Below, piece by piece: positions 48,301-58,600 of a stretch of 64,000 nucleotides of DNA; position 1 is the stretch's first letter, and each line of letters opens with the position of its first letter. Origin of the DNA: Paracyclopina nana (lineage: Eukaryota > Arthropoda > Copepoda > Cyclopoida > Cyclopettidae); assembly GCA_019096065.1 (NCBI GenBank), contig JAGUCH010000005.1, positions 2,356,001 to 2,420,000 on the forward strand. The letters are read 5' to 3'. A program made the position numbers and the translations under genes. Below the pieces are notes generated by a model. The model was not told the origin of the DNA, ran no database searches, and saw only the letters and a list, made by a program, of their open reading frames with translations.

Positions 48301-51300
48301 ACATTGTGCTATGAGACATTATGCTATGAGACATTATGCTATGTGACAATTTGCTATGATACATTATGCTATGAGACGTCATTATGCTATGTGCCAATAT
48401 GCTATGAGACATTATGCTATGGGGCTATATCCTATGAGACAATATGCTATGGGACTATATCCTATGAGACAATATGCTATGAGACAATCTGCTATGTGAC
48501 AATTTTGCTATGAGACAATTTGTTATGTGACGATTTGCTATGAGTCAATATGCTATGTGACATTGTGCTATGAGACATTATGCTATGAGACATTATGCTA
48601 TGTGACAATTTGCTATGATACATTATGCTATGAGACGTCATTATGCTATGTGCCAATATGCTATGAGACATTATGCTATGGGGCTATATCCTATGAGACA
48701 ATATGCTATGGGACTATATCCTATGAGACAATATGCTATGAGACAATCTGCTATGTGACAATTTGCAATGAGCCAATATGCAATGGGACATTAAGGTATG
48801 TGACAATATGCTATGAGACATTGTCCTTTTTTCAAATCAGTAAGTATGATATAACCTTGTAGCCTTATTGGCTATGGAACATTTTGTTATGTTCCAATAA
48901 TATAAAACTATTAATTTGCAATTTTTTGTAAAGCTGGACACATGCGCGTAGCCAATTTTTCAATTTGAGAAGCTGGTTAAGTCCCTAAAAAAGTCGATTT
49001 TAAATTATGTGCATTTATAAGCTTGCTAGCTTTTGCAGGCTCAAGTTATTACGTGGCCACAGCAGTTTTCTCTCATATACTAGTCTTTGTTGTTTATTAC
49101 AACATGATTGTCAAGTTAGCTGTGTTGTGTTCCATTAGCTTTTCATTTTATGATCTCCCCAAGATTAAATAGCTTGACAGAATGTCTTTTTCTAACCTCC
49201 TAGATTTATGCAGCTTGAAAGAAAACAAGGTCTGATACATTCAGATACTTTTCACAGCAGAAGCAAAGATTAGCCAACATTTCAAGTGAAGAAACAGCTT
49301 TCTAAAAAATGCAGAGTCATGGCAGTAAAAAAGATGACCTAGGGATTACATAGTGACCCCAATATAATGCTGTACTCATCAGTCTTCACTGAGAAAAGTC
49401 CTTGGGCACAATAGAGAGCACATATACTCTTTGGGGATCTCTTTGGCCAACAAAAGACCTGAATGTTAAAAGTCACAGTTGTATGTAAGAGAGGGGAAAG
49501 GAAAACTCCCCTAAATTTATTCTTCGACTGAAGTCAAAACAACAAAGGCTGATGAATAAGCTGACAGAGTGAGCCACTCAAGCTGTGCTGAGTCCAGTTG
49601 TCTCACCTAAAAGGGATTGACTTGCTATATGCCAGTCAATTTTCCTAACAGGACTTTTAAAAGTCAATCAAAACGAGTTTGTGTACTAGTTATGACTTTA
49701 GTCTTGTTATCTTTCCTAAAATTGTGTCAAGTAATCGCAGCCATAATCCTTATCATGATCTTTTACTCACCCGGCTCAGCTAAACTGATTCTAGAAGTCA
49801 ACTTTCAACTGAGCCAACATAATTCAGAAAAACTAAGTTTCTCAGCTATTTTCATGTTCAGGTGAATTAGACTGTGCTCAGCTAAATTTAGTCTAGTGGC
49901 TACAACTTAGCTGAGCTCAGTTATTTCAGCTAAACTGAGACAAGTTTTCTTAGCTAAACTGAGACCAGTTATCTTGGATAAACTGAGTTTAGTTATCTCA
50001 TCTTAACTGAGTCTACATGTCCAGGTGAATTAGTCTCAGCTGAACTGGGCCACTTTTTTTTGTCCAAAAAGGAAATTCAGCCAAAAATGAGATAACTTTT
50101 TGGATAATTGCTATGCAGAGCCTGTCAGATTAAGAACAATAATTGCTGTAATCCTTATCATGATCTTTTACTTCATTTCCTTTGCAGTATGACAAAAAAT
50201 TAACCTGCCGCTGTGATGACGTGAGCTCAACAGCTTCGTTGGATCTACGAGTATCTTATTACGTATACAACAGTGGTTCAGAAATCCGCATGATTTACAT
50301 CCAACACTGCAATGAGTTGTTTGTCCGGTTGGATTTCCATGGCGTGGACTCCACCAATTACCCGGTTTTTTTCCGCTCTCTCCAGAAACTGCATATTGAA
50401 GTCATCAACTTCGAGCCTACATACCAGAACCGCCAGGAACTGCAGTTCAACTTTTACAACGTTCAAGAAATCAATCTAAATAACTTGGTAGTTGGAGATA
50501 CTTTCAAGATGAATGCGGAAAACATCAAGAGCGCACGCATTGCAAATTCCACATTTGCCCATATCCCTGTCAAAGGTTTGGTCATTAATCAAGCCGATTT
50601 GCTTGATATTCAAGGCTCAACTTTTATGAGGGTGTCAAGACAATCAATCATCATTGAAAATACCAAAAAGGTGAAATTTCCTCCTAACACAAAAATTAAT
50701 GTAATTTTTGCCAACCATTACCAGGGGGTGTTTCTACCTTAGTCATGCCGAATACTTCCGTAATTTATTAGCTGTTGGCTTGGGGGGAAATGTGTGGTTA
50801 TTCATGAATGTAGAAGAATCTTTTTTTCTTTCAGGTGTCCGTTGTAAACAATGAAATGACCACTGATGCACTCAAAGTGGTTTATGCCAAAGATGGCTCC
50901 CATTTGCTGATCTCTTGTAACCGATTACTCAGAAGGCCTCCAAGTCCGGAATGCACCTGGACAACCACCTCTACAACCACCACCACGACCACCACTACGA
51001 CCACCACGACTACCACCATCAAGCCTTCATCTACAACCATGCTTTATGTTGTGAATGAGCCTAGTGAAAGTTTTGTAGGGGAAATAGTTGGTGGAGTGAT
51101 TTCCGGACTCCTTGCCATAATCGCCATCATTCTATTCATTCTGTTCATTAAGCAACGGAAGAAGAGCCATGGGATCCCTGAGTCAGACCAAGATCCGCAA
51201 CAGCCAAGGATTATCCACAAAAAAGATCTTCCGGATGAGAAAATTCCATTGGAGGAGCTGAATGAGCAGAAAGTGGCCCTCATTCCGCCTCCCATAAAAG

Positions 51301-51629
51301 TGGAGGAAACTCCAGAAAACAAAGTGAAAAATGAAGATCTTGAGCTTGGCCCAGAGGATGAAGATGACGTTGAATTGAGGCCTAAATTTGCCAGTCCCAT
51401 TTGGCTGCAAGAAATCCACTCAAACAAGATTTTTAACAGGCAGAAAAGCTTGTTGTCAGAAGATAAATTAAAAGATTTGGCTGAAAATTTGCCACCCCCG
51501 CCCCCACTTCCAGAAGAGGCCAGCCCCTCCCCAAAACTTGTCAATGGAGATAAAAATGTTCAATACCTCAGTGAGGATGACCACAAGAATGGCTTTCATC
51601 ATAATGATGAAAAGCTCGATATTGTTTAA
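36360..51629 (+). CDS. Type I transmembrane protein, function unknown
   Basis: Three phase-0 exons: 36360-36512, 50188-50700, 50835-51629; 486 aa. Exon 1 gives a signal peptide (ILFSLLAFFIGLSFA) and a Cys just before the junction. Exon 2 begins with a CRC motif and then shows a repeating alternation of hydrophobic residues and Asn (for example FNFYNVQEINLNNLVV), like a leucine-rich or beta-helix ectodomain. Exon 3 has a Thr-rich mucin-like stalk (about residues 263-285), a single membrane helix (about 303-328, GGVISGLLAIIAIILFILF), a basic stop-transfer RKK, and an acidic, Pro-rich cytoplasmic tail of about 150 aa with PPPPPLPEE. It is probably a cell-surface receptor or adhesion protein, but I do not recognise the family. 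The 13.7-kb first intron carries the nested transposons. The third intron boundary is only 134 nt long. Confidence 0.75.
36513..38132. other. Intron 1, left part, no element recognised
   Basis: AT-rich intron DNA before the transposon insertion. No exon or repeat recognised. Confidence 0.5.
38296..38886 (+). repeat. Left 15-bp tandem array (CATAGCATAATGTCT)n
   Basis: About 39 units of 15 bp with consensus CATAGCATAATGTCT and variants (for example CATAGCATTTTGGCT, CATAGCATAATGGCA). A 120-bp block around 38500-38620 recurs around 38620-38740, so there is higher-order structure. Long open frames in it reflect the repeat length being a multiple of three. Confidence 0.9.
38908..39152 (+). repeat. 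5' LTR (245 bp)
   Basis: Starts TGTAGCAGGG and ends CTACTACA (TG...CA). It is identical over all 245 bases to the 3' copy. A GC-rich, CpG-dense stretch is at 38930-38973. A polyadenylation-like AATAAA (39014) lies in the middle. Confidence 0.95.
39155..39175 (+). other. Putative primer binding site
   Basis: TGGCGCGGGTCG begins 2 nt after the 5' LTR, the expected place and the expected TGG start for pairing to a tRNA 3' CCA end. I cannot name the tRNA. Confidence 0.5.
39504..39598 (+). ncRNA. Leader stem-loop module 1 (tRNA-like)
   Basis: Closing stem GTCCGTGAG (39504-39512) pairs with CTCACGGGC (39590-39598). Inside are stem CCAGCG/CGCTGG (39515-39520 with 39543-39548) and stem CCTAG/CTAGG (39566-39570 with 39576-39580). 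The core GGCCGAATGGTC resembles the D-arm/A-box of tRNA-Ser/Leu. It forms a cis-acting RNA segment of the LTR element leader; role unknown. Confidence 0.55.
39634..39721 (+). ncRNA. Leader stem-loop module 2 (tRNA-like)
   Basis: Shares GGCCGAATGGTC and GCAAATCATT with module 1 and a GAT..CAGTGAATGCTGGAGCC tail that aligns with the module 1 and 3 tails. It is closed by ATGGGG (39634-39639) with CCCCAT (39716-39721). The closing stem differs in sequence from module 1 but still pairs. Confidence 0.5.
39769..39855 (+). ncRNA. Leader stem-loop module 3 (tRNA-like)
   Basis: The longest closing stem: CCGCGTGGTGACCA (39769-39782) pairs with TGGTCACCACGTGCGG (39840-39855), 14 pairs with a 2-nt bulge. 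The tail GGATTCCACTGAAGCTAAAGC aligns with modules 1 and 2. The D-arm-like core is weaker (ATGACCGGT). Confidence 0.55.
40080..41129 (+). pseudogene. gag: gag of the LTR element, one frame break, small intron after ATG
   Basis: ATG at 40080 in a strong context (ACCACCATGG). A 61-nt intron, 40083-40143 (GTAATT...CATAG), joins it to an open frame starting AQPPQDIAAAVALEV. The capsid-like part runs to about 40590, where the coding sense moves to another frame by one base and continues to TAA at 41127-41129. The second frame carries one CCHC zinc knuckle (CYGCGGYGHLKAQC, near 40870) and an RGG-rich tail (RGRGRGGRGRG), as in nucleocapsid proteins that bind genomic RNA. The break may be a real mutation or an assembly error. 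The stop of gag lies 14 nt before the first ATG of pol, which is in another frame. Confidence 0.75.
41144..45371 (+). pseudogene. pol: pol (protease, RT, RNase H, integrase) of the LTR element, three frame breaks
   Basis: Domain order is protease-RT-RNase H-integrase, the Ty3/gypsy order. Protease: ALIDSGNTW near 41275. RT: RWCVDYRALNKVT, LTNAPRTYARLIQ and the active-site YLDD near 42655. RNase H: ILDTDWS near 43110. Integrase: an HHCC zinc finger (HETMGHQG ... CRTCQ), then AIDYVGPL, HSDRGTHF and NPKSNWVERAHRDL carrying the three catalytic acids, followed by a GPY/F-like module (LQTFWSGPWTIL). The sense moves to another frame near 43085, 43255 and 43375; the last open frame runs to TAG at 45371. 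The breaks fall in RNase H, so this copy would not make one Pol protein as read here. Beyond the integrase is an acidic tail of unknown role. Confidence 0.85.
45560..47880 (+). pseudogene. env: env-like glycoprotein gene of the LTR element, four frame breaks
   Basis: An acceptor (CTTTTCCAG) ends at 45554, six bases before ATG 45560, fitting a spliced env mRNA. The ATG is followed by a signal peptide (MYFTILMTFTLLLEVPSA). The sense then moves between frames near 45710, 45965, 46050 and 46395; the last frame runs uninterrupted to TAA at 47878-47880 and includes N-glycosylation sites, many Cys and a hydrophobic membrane segment (about 47270-47360) followed by RRR, then a cytoplasmic tail. The layout is that of a class of viral-type surface glycoproteins carried by some arthropod LTR elements. 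Which viral family it derives from cannot be settled here. Function in this copy is doubtful because of the breaks. Confidence 0.65.
47899..48143 (+). repeat. 3' LTR (245 bp)
   Basis: Identical to the 5' LTR. It is preceded by a weak purine-rich tract (GTGGGGTGA, 47890-47898) at the polypurine-tract position. Confidence 0.95.
48163..48830 (-). repeat. Right 15-bp tandem array, mostly inverted, with 259-bp higher-order repeat
   Basis: The first two or three units (48163-48200) match the left-arm orientation; from about 48205 the array switches to the reverse complement (ATGAGACAATATGCT). A block starting near 48245 is repeated almost exactly 259 bp later, including an irregular GACGTCATTATGC unit, so two copies of a higher-order unit are present. 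Confidence 0.88.
48962..50187. repeat. Intron 1, right part, with degenerate tandem repeats
   Basis: At 49765-50055 there are several degenerate copies of AGCTAAACTGAGACCAGTTAT-like units of about 27-30 bp. The sequence ATCCTTATCATGATCTTTTACT occurs at about 49746 and again at about 50152 just before the exon 2 acceptor, so a segment of about 400 bp seems to have been duplicated and then diverged. No exon seen. Confidence 0.5.
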
Positions 51630-53396
51630 AAATCTTACCCTCCTTTTGTTGCCGTAGAACTAATTGAGACTTGAAAGCCACGCACGAATTGCAATGTAAA
51701 CAAAAACAAGTTAGGATTGGTGTGCTAGGAGAAAGCGCGGTAAAATTCAAACTTCCAAATAATTGCTATGCTTGGAACAACTGAAGATAACAAACATTAA
51801 TGCCTTTTAGAATTTCTAATACCAATTAAAGCTTTCTATTGAAACATAAAATGTAGATGTATACGACCATAAAGAATTAATTGTGTTGGTAGCTTATGAT
51901 ATCTATTATATATGAGACTGGACTACAAATAAACCTTTTTATATGCAAATTGTGCAGCCACTCAACATTTTTTTACTGTAACCATCTCTGATTTATTGAG
52001 TGCCACATCAAGCTTGACAGAATTGCTGCATTTTTAAAGTGTGACAAAGAATAATTATTTGCAAAGCACTATTTTAGCAATTATGGCATACATCATAAAC
52101 TTTACAGACTAGCTCTTAAATAAGCATAACTGCACAAATGTATTATCTTTGCAATGCATTTAAAGAGAAAATAGGCACAATTTTCACAATCGTTTTGGCC
52201 AATTTCAATTGAAATTAAGGCAATCAAAGTCGCTGAAAAAAAAAAGGCTGAAGGGTCGTAAATCTCTCAAAGGTGCAAATTACATTTATGAAGATCCTTT
52301 ATTGCAACTTCCGGCAACTTTTGCGTACGAAACATCGAGGTTGACTTTCAGCTAAATAATGTCAGATTGAAAGTAAATGATGCGTAACCCGCATGCGAAA
52401 ACGATGCGTTATTATACAGCTTTTTTGGTCAAATTAGACCAATTAACATTGACTCTACTAATTTGGCATGGCTTTATGTAGTTGGCAGCTCTATTTCTAA
52501 AAAAGTGTTAACTAACGAAGTGTGTGATATTCTCGAACTATCAATTAAAATGACGATGATGATTCGCAAATATCCGCGTGTACTTGCACATTACCAACAA
52601 TTTGTGATTTACCTTACAATAATTTAAGAGGTTCTTTTTTGCATGACGATCGTTTCAAAATATTTCAAAAAGAGACGAATTTTTATCAATTTTTTTCAAT
52701 TGTAAGGTTCATTCAGGTTCTGTTTCAAAACTGAAGTCATAAGTTCTATGACTTCTCAGTTAATGAAACTTGCATATCCATAGTATACCTTCAATAATAT
52801 TTGTGAGTAAAACTGTTGGCAGAAAAAGCCGCATGATTAATAAATTGCATACAATCGGCTTACCTAGGCATTTATAAATTACAGTAAAAAAAACTGGCTA
52901 CGCGCCAATATATCAATGAGATTCTAAGGTCATGCAAAAATGACAACTCAATATTTGTGAAGATTCATTCAACCAGGGAATTTTTGTTCAAAGATTACTA
53001 ACATGAGAGCCACATGTTCTTTTGAGCAAGAATAGAACTCTCACCATCAATCTTGCAAATCTGGGAGATTATTAATGAGACCAAAATAGGCCATAAAAGT
53101 GAAGACTTACTTGCAAAGTATTCATGGTCTATTGAGCTTCATTGGCCTTGACTGGCTGTTGCCGAAAATTATTCCACACTGGGGTAAAAGAGGATGAAAA
53201 AAAAATTTGCTCGCATCGAATTCTTGCTTACTAATTTGATATTTTTGTGAGTTTTAAGGGATGTATTTTTAATGGGTTGAAGCTCCCCTCAGTGCAATAT
53301 GCGTAACTTAACGCAAATAGTTTAATTTAAAAACGTTGGCAACTGCAGATTTTTGTTTCATTCTTGCCAAAAGTGTTGAAGTGAAAAGTATCGAAA
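51630..53396. other. Intergenic, 3' UTR of the transmembrane gene then AT-rich DNA
   Basis: Several AATAAA-type signals (for example near 51930). Nothing else recognised. Confidence 0.5.
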
Positions 53397-54079
53397 ATGA
53401 AGGTATGTATTCAACAATAAATAGATTGATGGTTCATCATATGTATTATATCCACTTTGTATTCACTCTTTGTACTATTTCATACAGTCTTGGATCTTCT
53501 TTGGTGTCACGTTGGCAGCTCTGTATTCCAGTGATCTTGTGAAAGCATCTCCAGTTCCCGAAGGACCACATTTGCATCCAGCCCCTCTTGGACCGGTTCC
53601 AGTTGTGCCACTATTAAATCCAGAAGAGGTAAGAATACTTATAAAATAGAGTTTGCGGCTGATAGGAAACATCATTGATTGAGAGCAAGATTTATTAAAG
53701 CGCTAACTATACTTACTGCATGTACTTTAAAAGTATTAGAGAACTTTGTCAGGGAACTCACAGAAAAATCCTAATTTTTCAAAATTAATTTTAGAGCTAC
53801 AAATGCATAATTTCAGTTTTTCAAACAATGATAACATTAAATAGAAGCTAAGAATATTTCCACTATTGCAAATTTCAGAGCCCTGAAAATGCCCAATATC
53901 AATATCAATGGGAAGTATCCGATCCCGATGGCAACAATTACTTCGGACATGGAGAAAGGCGCGATGGGCTCTTCACTTCCGGCTCCTACTTTGTCTTACT
54001 TCCGGATGGGCGCCGTCAACGAGTGGATTATACGGTCAATGGTGACGAAGGCTACGTGGCTACGGTCACTTACGATTAA
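53397..54079 (+). CDS. Cuticle protein with Rebers-Riddiford chitin-binding domain
   Basis: Three exons: 53397-53402 (ATG AAG), 53488-53628, 53879-54079; 115 aa. A first exon of two codons followed by the signal peptide in exon 2 (SWIFFGVTLAALYSSDLVKA) is the classic gene structure of arthropod Cpr genes. The mature part has a short Pro-rich stretch and a chitin_bind_4 domain: YQYQWEVSDPDGNNYFGHGE, RDGLFTSGSYFVLLPDGRRQ and RVDYTVNGDEGYVATV. The G-x-Y-x-V-x-x-P-D-G-R-x-Q-x-V-x-Y core binds chitin fibres in the extracellular cuticle. The motif is closer to RR-2/pro-resilin-like forms than to RR-1, but without the resilin elastic repeats. It is small and complete. Confidence 0.93.
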
Positions 54080-55649
54080 TTGGCCGCAAGAAAAAGACCC
54101 GGAACTCACGCAACCTTGACTTCACTGATTTACCCAGCCATGACAATTACTAATTATTATAGCAAATACACATTGCGTAATTGATCAATAATTTACTCTT
54201 TGCGGAAACGAGTTATTTTTTGCGCCTACATAAACTATATAAACTTATTGTTGTACTTTTAGCATTTCTGAGAAGAAACATCTTAAAGATGAATCAGCTT
54301 ATGAAAATGCACTTTCGCTGGTAAAGCTCCTTTGATATCCATTCTTTCTCCCTTTGCCAACTGTCTCAATGTGCAGCAGCGCAAAACGAGGAAAATTGTA
54401 CGAAATGTATTATTACACCAGACTTCTAAAAAAAATCAGAGAGGAAACTTAGATAAATGCACTATTAAACAACTAAAGCAGTTTAGTCCATTTCATATCG
54501 GCGAGAAAATAATTGATTCACAATAATCTTCTCTATAATAAACCCCAGCTATAAAAAGTAGTGCTTAAAAACTTGAATTTCTGGGATGACATGAAGGATG
54601 TAATAAGCGTGGCCAATTACTGAAAGCATTCTTTTATGTGGGAATGGTATTTATTAGAAACGCTCAAAAACCAGTCAACCACGTGATGGGATTGAATCAA
54701 AGTTCAGATTTGTCAAGAGATAGGAATTTTCTCATTTTAATCGGTCCAATGGCTCAGCAAAAGAAATGCTAAGGCCGTGTCTCAGCTACGTCGGTAAATG
54801 CTGTCGTTGTATGATTATACAACTATCCACACCTCAAAGCCACAAACGTAACTGTTTTGTACATTTGCTAGATGTAAATAGAGTTTCGCGGAAAAATCAA
54901 AGAACCCCTTAATTTCTTTGTTGTTTTTCCAGCAACTTCGGATTTGACAGCAATTTTTCTTTCACCTGCATAACATTCATTTGCGTTGGCACAATCAATA
55001 GAATAAATATTGCCTGAGGTGAAAAGAAAGAAAGATCGAAAATAGTTAGCATTCCAGCTAACCTTGTTGCCGGCAAAACTGGCCGGCATGTTGCCCACTG
55101 TGGACCATTTCAACCCATCCACCCCCGACACACTGTGCAAAAATGGCCGCAGACTGCGGGAATAACTCAAAATCTGTAATTAAATGCATGATTTTCAGCA
55201 TGACTTGCACCTAGTGTGCTCAACAACTACTGCAAGAAAACCTGTGCTATGATCCACAGTGGGCAAGAAGAAAATGTCCCGTTACCTCTGGAAAATCAGG
55301 TATGGAATGGTGTACGTATAGTGGCAACAATTGTAGCTTCTTCAGCAGTTGTAGTGGCAGTCAGTCATTGTCGACCTTTTTTCAAAGACTTTGGCCAAAA
55401 AAGTGCGAGCTCGGAGTGACCCAATAAGACGTTTTACCCCCACGCGAAAGTAAGAGCGCGCAGCGGATCTTGAACTGACTTTTTTTCGCACTCACCGCTC
55501 AGTTCCAATCCTTGCAGCGCAGCGCGCAGTTGACATGATTGAAAAAGTGTTGGTGGCTGCAAGATAAAAAGGGAAAGTTCTTCCAGCCTCTTCAAAGGCC
55601 TCCAATCAATAATAACATTAAAGGCCTGAAAAGACGCATACACAAAAAA
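54080..55649. other. Intergenic region with one doubtful minus-strand exon
   Basis: The 3' UTR of the cuticle gene and the upstream DNA of masquerade. One minus-strand stretch, 55173-55063, has an acceptor (TTAATTACAG), a 37-codon open frame (SLRPFLHSVSGVDGLKWSTV...) and a donor, and looks protein-like, but no partner exon was found that joins convincingly; it may be a gene remnant. Confidence 0.35.
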
Positions 55650-58600
55650 ATGAGGTGCTTCGCAGCAGTATTGCTCCTCAGTTTTATGGTGCAAGCAACA
55701 TTATCAGTTGAGGTGGAAACTGAGCCAGTTTCTGATGATCAAAGTAAACAATTGACCAGTGATACTAGCAGTGAAGAAACAGTCGTGAGGCAAAGGCCAG
55801 ACCAACCACCAGCATGGGGTGGCCTAATTTCTGGTAAGAAAAATACCACTCATTTATCTTGTTAGAATTTCCTAGTAGAGTTTTTGACATCTTTTAATGT
55901 TTCTTGGTTCATAGCTACTTTTTTAGAAAATGCTAATTAGAGCTGTTGGCATTTTTTTGAAAGATGGCTCTCAAGTGCGAGCTAGGTCGCCCATAGCAAT
56001 AGCAGCTCTAGCTAAGTGAGGTCAGTGAACCGTACGTCAGACAGGTTGAAGAAGTTGGTTTCATGGCGTGCCGAACAAAATCCACCTGCATTGCAATACT
56101 GACCCATATTTCCAAGCCCAACCACCTACCTTGCTGGCTAGCTAGCTATAGCTGCATGCACTAATGATGGTCATTAGAGAAATTCCTAGGTTAATTATTT
56201 CCCTCTCAGTGAGCTTAACGCCAGAAATAGGAATTAATATTGTGCAACTACCATCTTCCTCTATATATAAAGAAGTTCGCGCGGTCACGCATTCACTGCA
56301 GTAGGTCAAGCAATTATCCGAGAGGTATTTATTATTGCTACATAAAGCAGTATTATCCGGGAAATCTGGGATCAAAGCTATAACGTATAGGCTGTTAGTG
56401 ACCTTTGTTTCAGCACTACACGCACATTTTCCGCCATTTAGCACCTTTTTCTGTGACCAACATTCAAGGACTCACGCACTGGTTGCGCAACAATTTCCCA
56501 ATGGTCACGCAACCTTAAAAATCGTAGATGCTACGCACAATTAAAAATGCTGACATGTGACCTCAATCATTGCAGGATTGTTGGGAACAATCACAAAGAC
56601 CGCAGACGTCAATGATTGCCCGGGCAAATGTCTGCACGCCTTGGCCTCGCTTCTTTGCGAAGAGGTCAACGAAGCCATAGCTTGTCCCTCAAGCTCCATG
56701 AGATGCTGTGTGGACCGTAAAAAGGCCACCGATGACCAAAGGCCACAGCAACAAGCGGGTGGAGAGCCCAATGACCTCGAGACAGCCCCGACGATTAACA
56801 GACCTCGACCTCCACCACCCTCAAAAGCGACCACAACCACGACAACAACTCCTAGTCCCACCACCACGACCACCACGACAACTGCAAGGCCTTACAGGCC
56901 ACCTCAAAATCCGGCCTTTGCCACTGACAAACAAGACAAGTTTGGGGACTATGAGTACACGGACGAGGGCTCTGAGACGACCTCAACAGCCAGTAGGTTG
57001 ACCTTCATGACCTATTCAGCCTTCCTTGTCTGTACTTTATATCATTTTTTCTAAATCTCCGCATGACACACGGACTACTCATATATACAGCTATACTTTA
57101 TATACTAATTCTCAGAATCCGGCGCCCACCATATGATTTTTCCGACCAACACTTTTACTAAGTAATTTGCTCAGAAACATGCCCCTAGCTGGAACTCGAA
57201 ATGTGATCAATTCAGAATAGTACCGCTATAGTTTCTTACTATATTTTTATTGATATTTGTTGTGATGGTCTTCCATACATGCTATCCAATATATTGTATG
57301 CTACTTTTTTCATGAAATAGACACATTATTGTTTAATACAACAAAAAGAAACCTAGCACCATCTAGTGGACTTTCTTGGGCCTTTTCACCCTCTGCTACT
57401 AGTACACTAATTCTTATACAACTAACACACTTTAAGCCAGAGAAATTGAAAACTTATTATAATTATGAGTCACTAAGAGTATTTTTGATTTTATGTAAAT
57501 TCATATGCCTCAATTCTGAAACATACTTTATTAGCAAAAGCGCTAAAAACAGAACGTGTCTCAAGTTCCTAGAAAGTCTCCTAGATGGCGTTCTTGTTCT
57601 CATTCTTTTTATTTCTCCTTTCTTTTGCTATACCATCCTAAATTATTCGAGAACTTTTATAGACAAATGTCCCGGTGTTTGCGTGGCCGAGAGGCTGTCT
57701 GGTTTTTGCGAGGCTATTCTAGACATCGAAACAATTTGCGCATCAAGCATGAAGTGCTGCGTGTCCAAGCAAGCGTTTGATGGAAAATTCCCACCAGAAC
57801 TGGTTATCCCCAGTCGGAACAAGAATACTAATGACAACAGGCCAGCTGAACCGGTGACAACCACCACGACCTCAACACCAAGGGCTCCCCAGCCTACACC
57901 CAGGATCGACATTGCCAGCGGAGATTGCACTGGTACTTGTGTTACAGGATTCTTTGCTCTGCTCTGTGATGAAATTGACAAGAATGCCAACTGCCCTGGA
58001 AATGGAAAGTGCTGCATCACCAAAAAGGTGGGATCATCAGGCAATGGCCAATCTCAGCCTCCACCCCCTCCACCAGGAAGATGCCCTGGATTCTGCCTGC
58101 CTCAATCCATGTCCTCCCTTTGCACAGCTCCATCCAACATCTTGCACAACACTGAGACCTGCAACAAGGGCACAGTTTGCTGTGAATCTTCTGATGCTCC
58201 TGTGGAGAGAACTCCTCCCCCTCCACCACAAACAACTCCAAGCCCTCCACCTCCACCTCCAAGGCAGCAAGCTCAACAAAGGCCAAGTGGGGGTGGCGGC
58301 CCTGATTTGGGCTCTCTTCTAATCAGTGCTGCTCCTGCCATTTTGAGCGCTGCCACAGGATCCAGTGATGCTGGAACCACAGCCTCAGCCCTGCTCCCAG
58401 TTCTTGGTGCTCTTCTTGGAGGAGGTGGAGGAGGCGGGGCCCCTCCAAGGAATCCTTCCCCTGCCTCATCAGATTCTCTGTCAGGAGGAGGAGGCTTGGT
58501 AGCTTCTCTTCTGCCAACCTTGGTGGGAACCTTTTTGGGAGGTGGTGGAGGTTCTTCGAGGCCACAAGCTCCACCCAGGGTGGGACAAGCCCCGCCCCCT

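Larger units (their letters stand above)
38141..48953. mobile_element. Non-autonomous DNA transposon with foldback-type arms, split by an LTR element
   Basis: Perfect 22-bp terminal inverted repeats (GGCTACGCGCATGTGTCC...) lie at 38141-38162 and 48932-48953, flanked by an exact 8-bp duplication AATTTTTC (38133-38140 and 48954-48961). Inside each end is a long array of 15-bp repeats in inverted orientation, so the two arms could fold back on each other. Removing the LTR element (9.24 kb) leaves about 1.57 kb with no transposase. An 8-bp duplication and a GG start suit a Merlin-type element; hAT and P also make 8 bp. The superfamily is inference. It lies in intron 1 of the transmembrane gene. 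Confidence 0.85.

Noticed and set aside
52896-52905. GGCTACGCGC, matching the first 10 bp of the DNA transposon TIR
   Set aside because: The match stops after 10 bp, with no partner TIR or target duplication nearby.
54868-55170. 100-codon minus-strand open frame
   Set aside because: It runs through a probable intron, and the possible exons do not join in a convincing frame.
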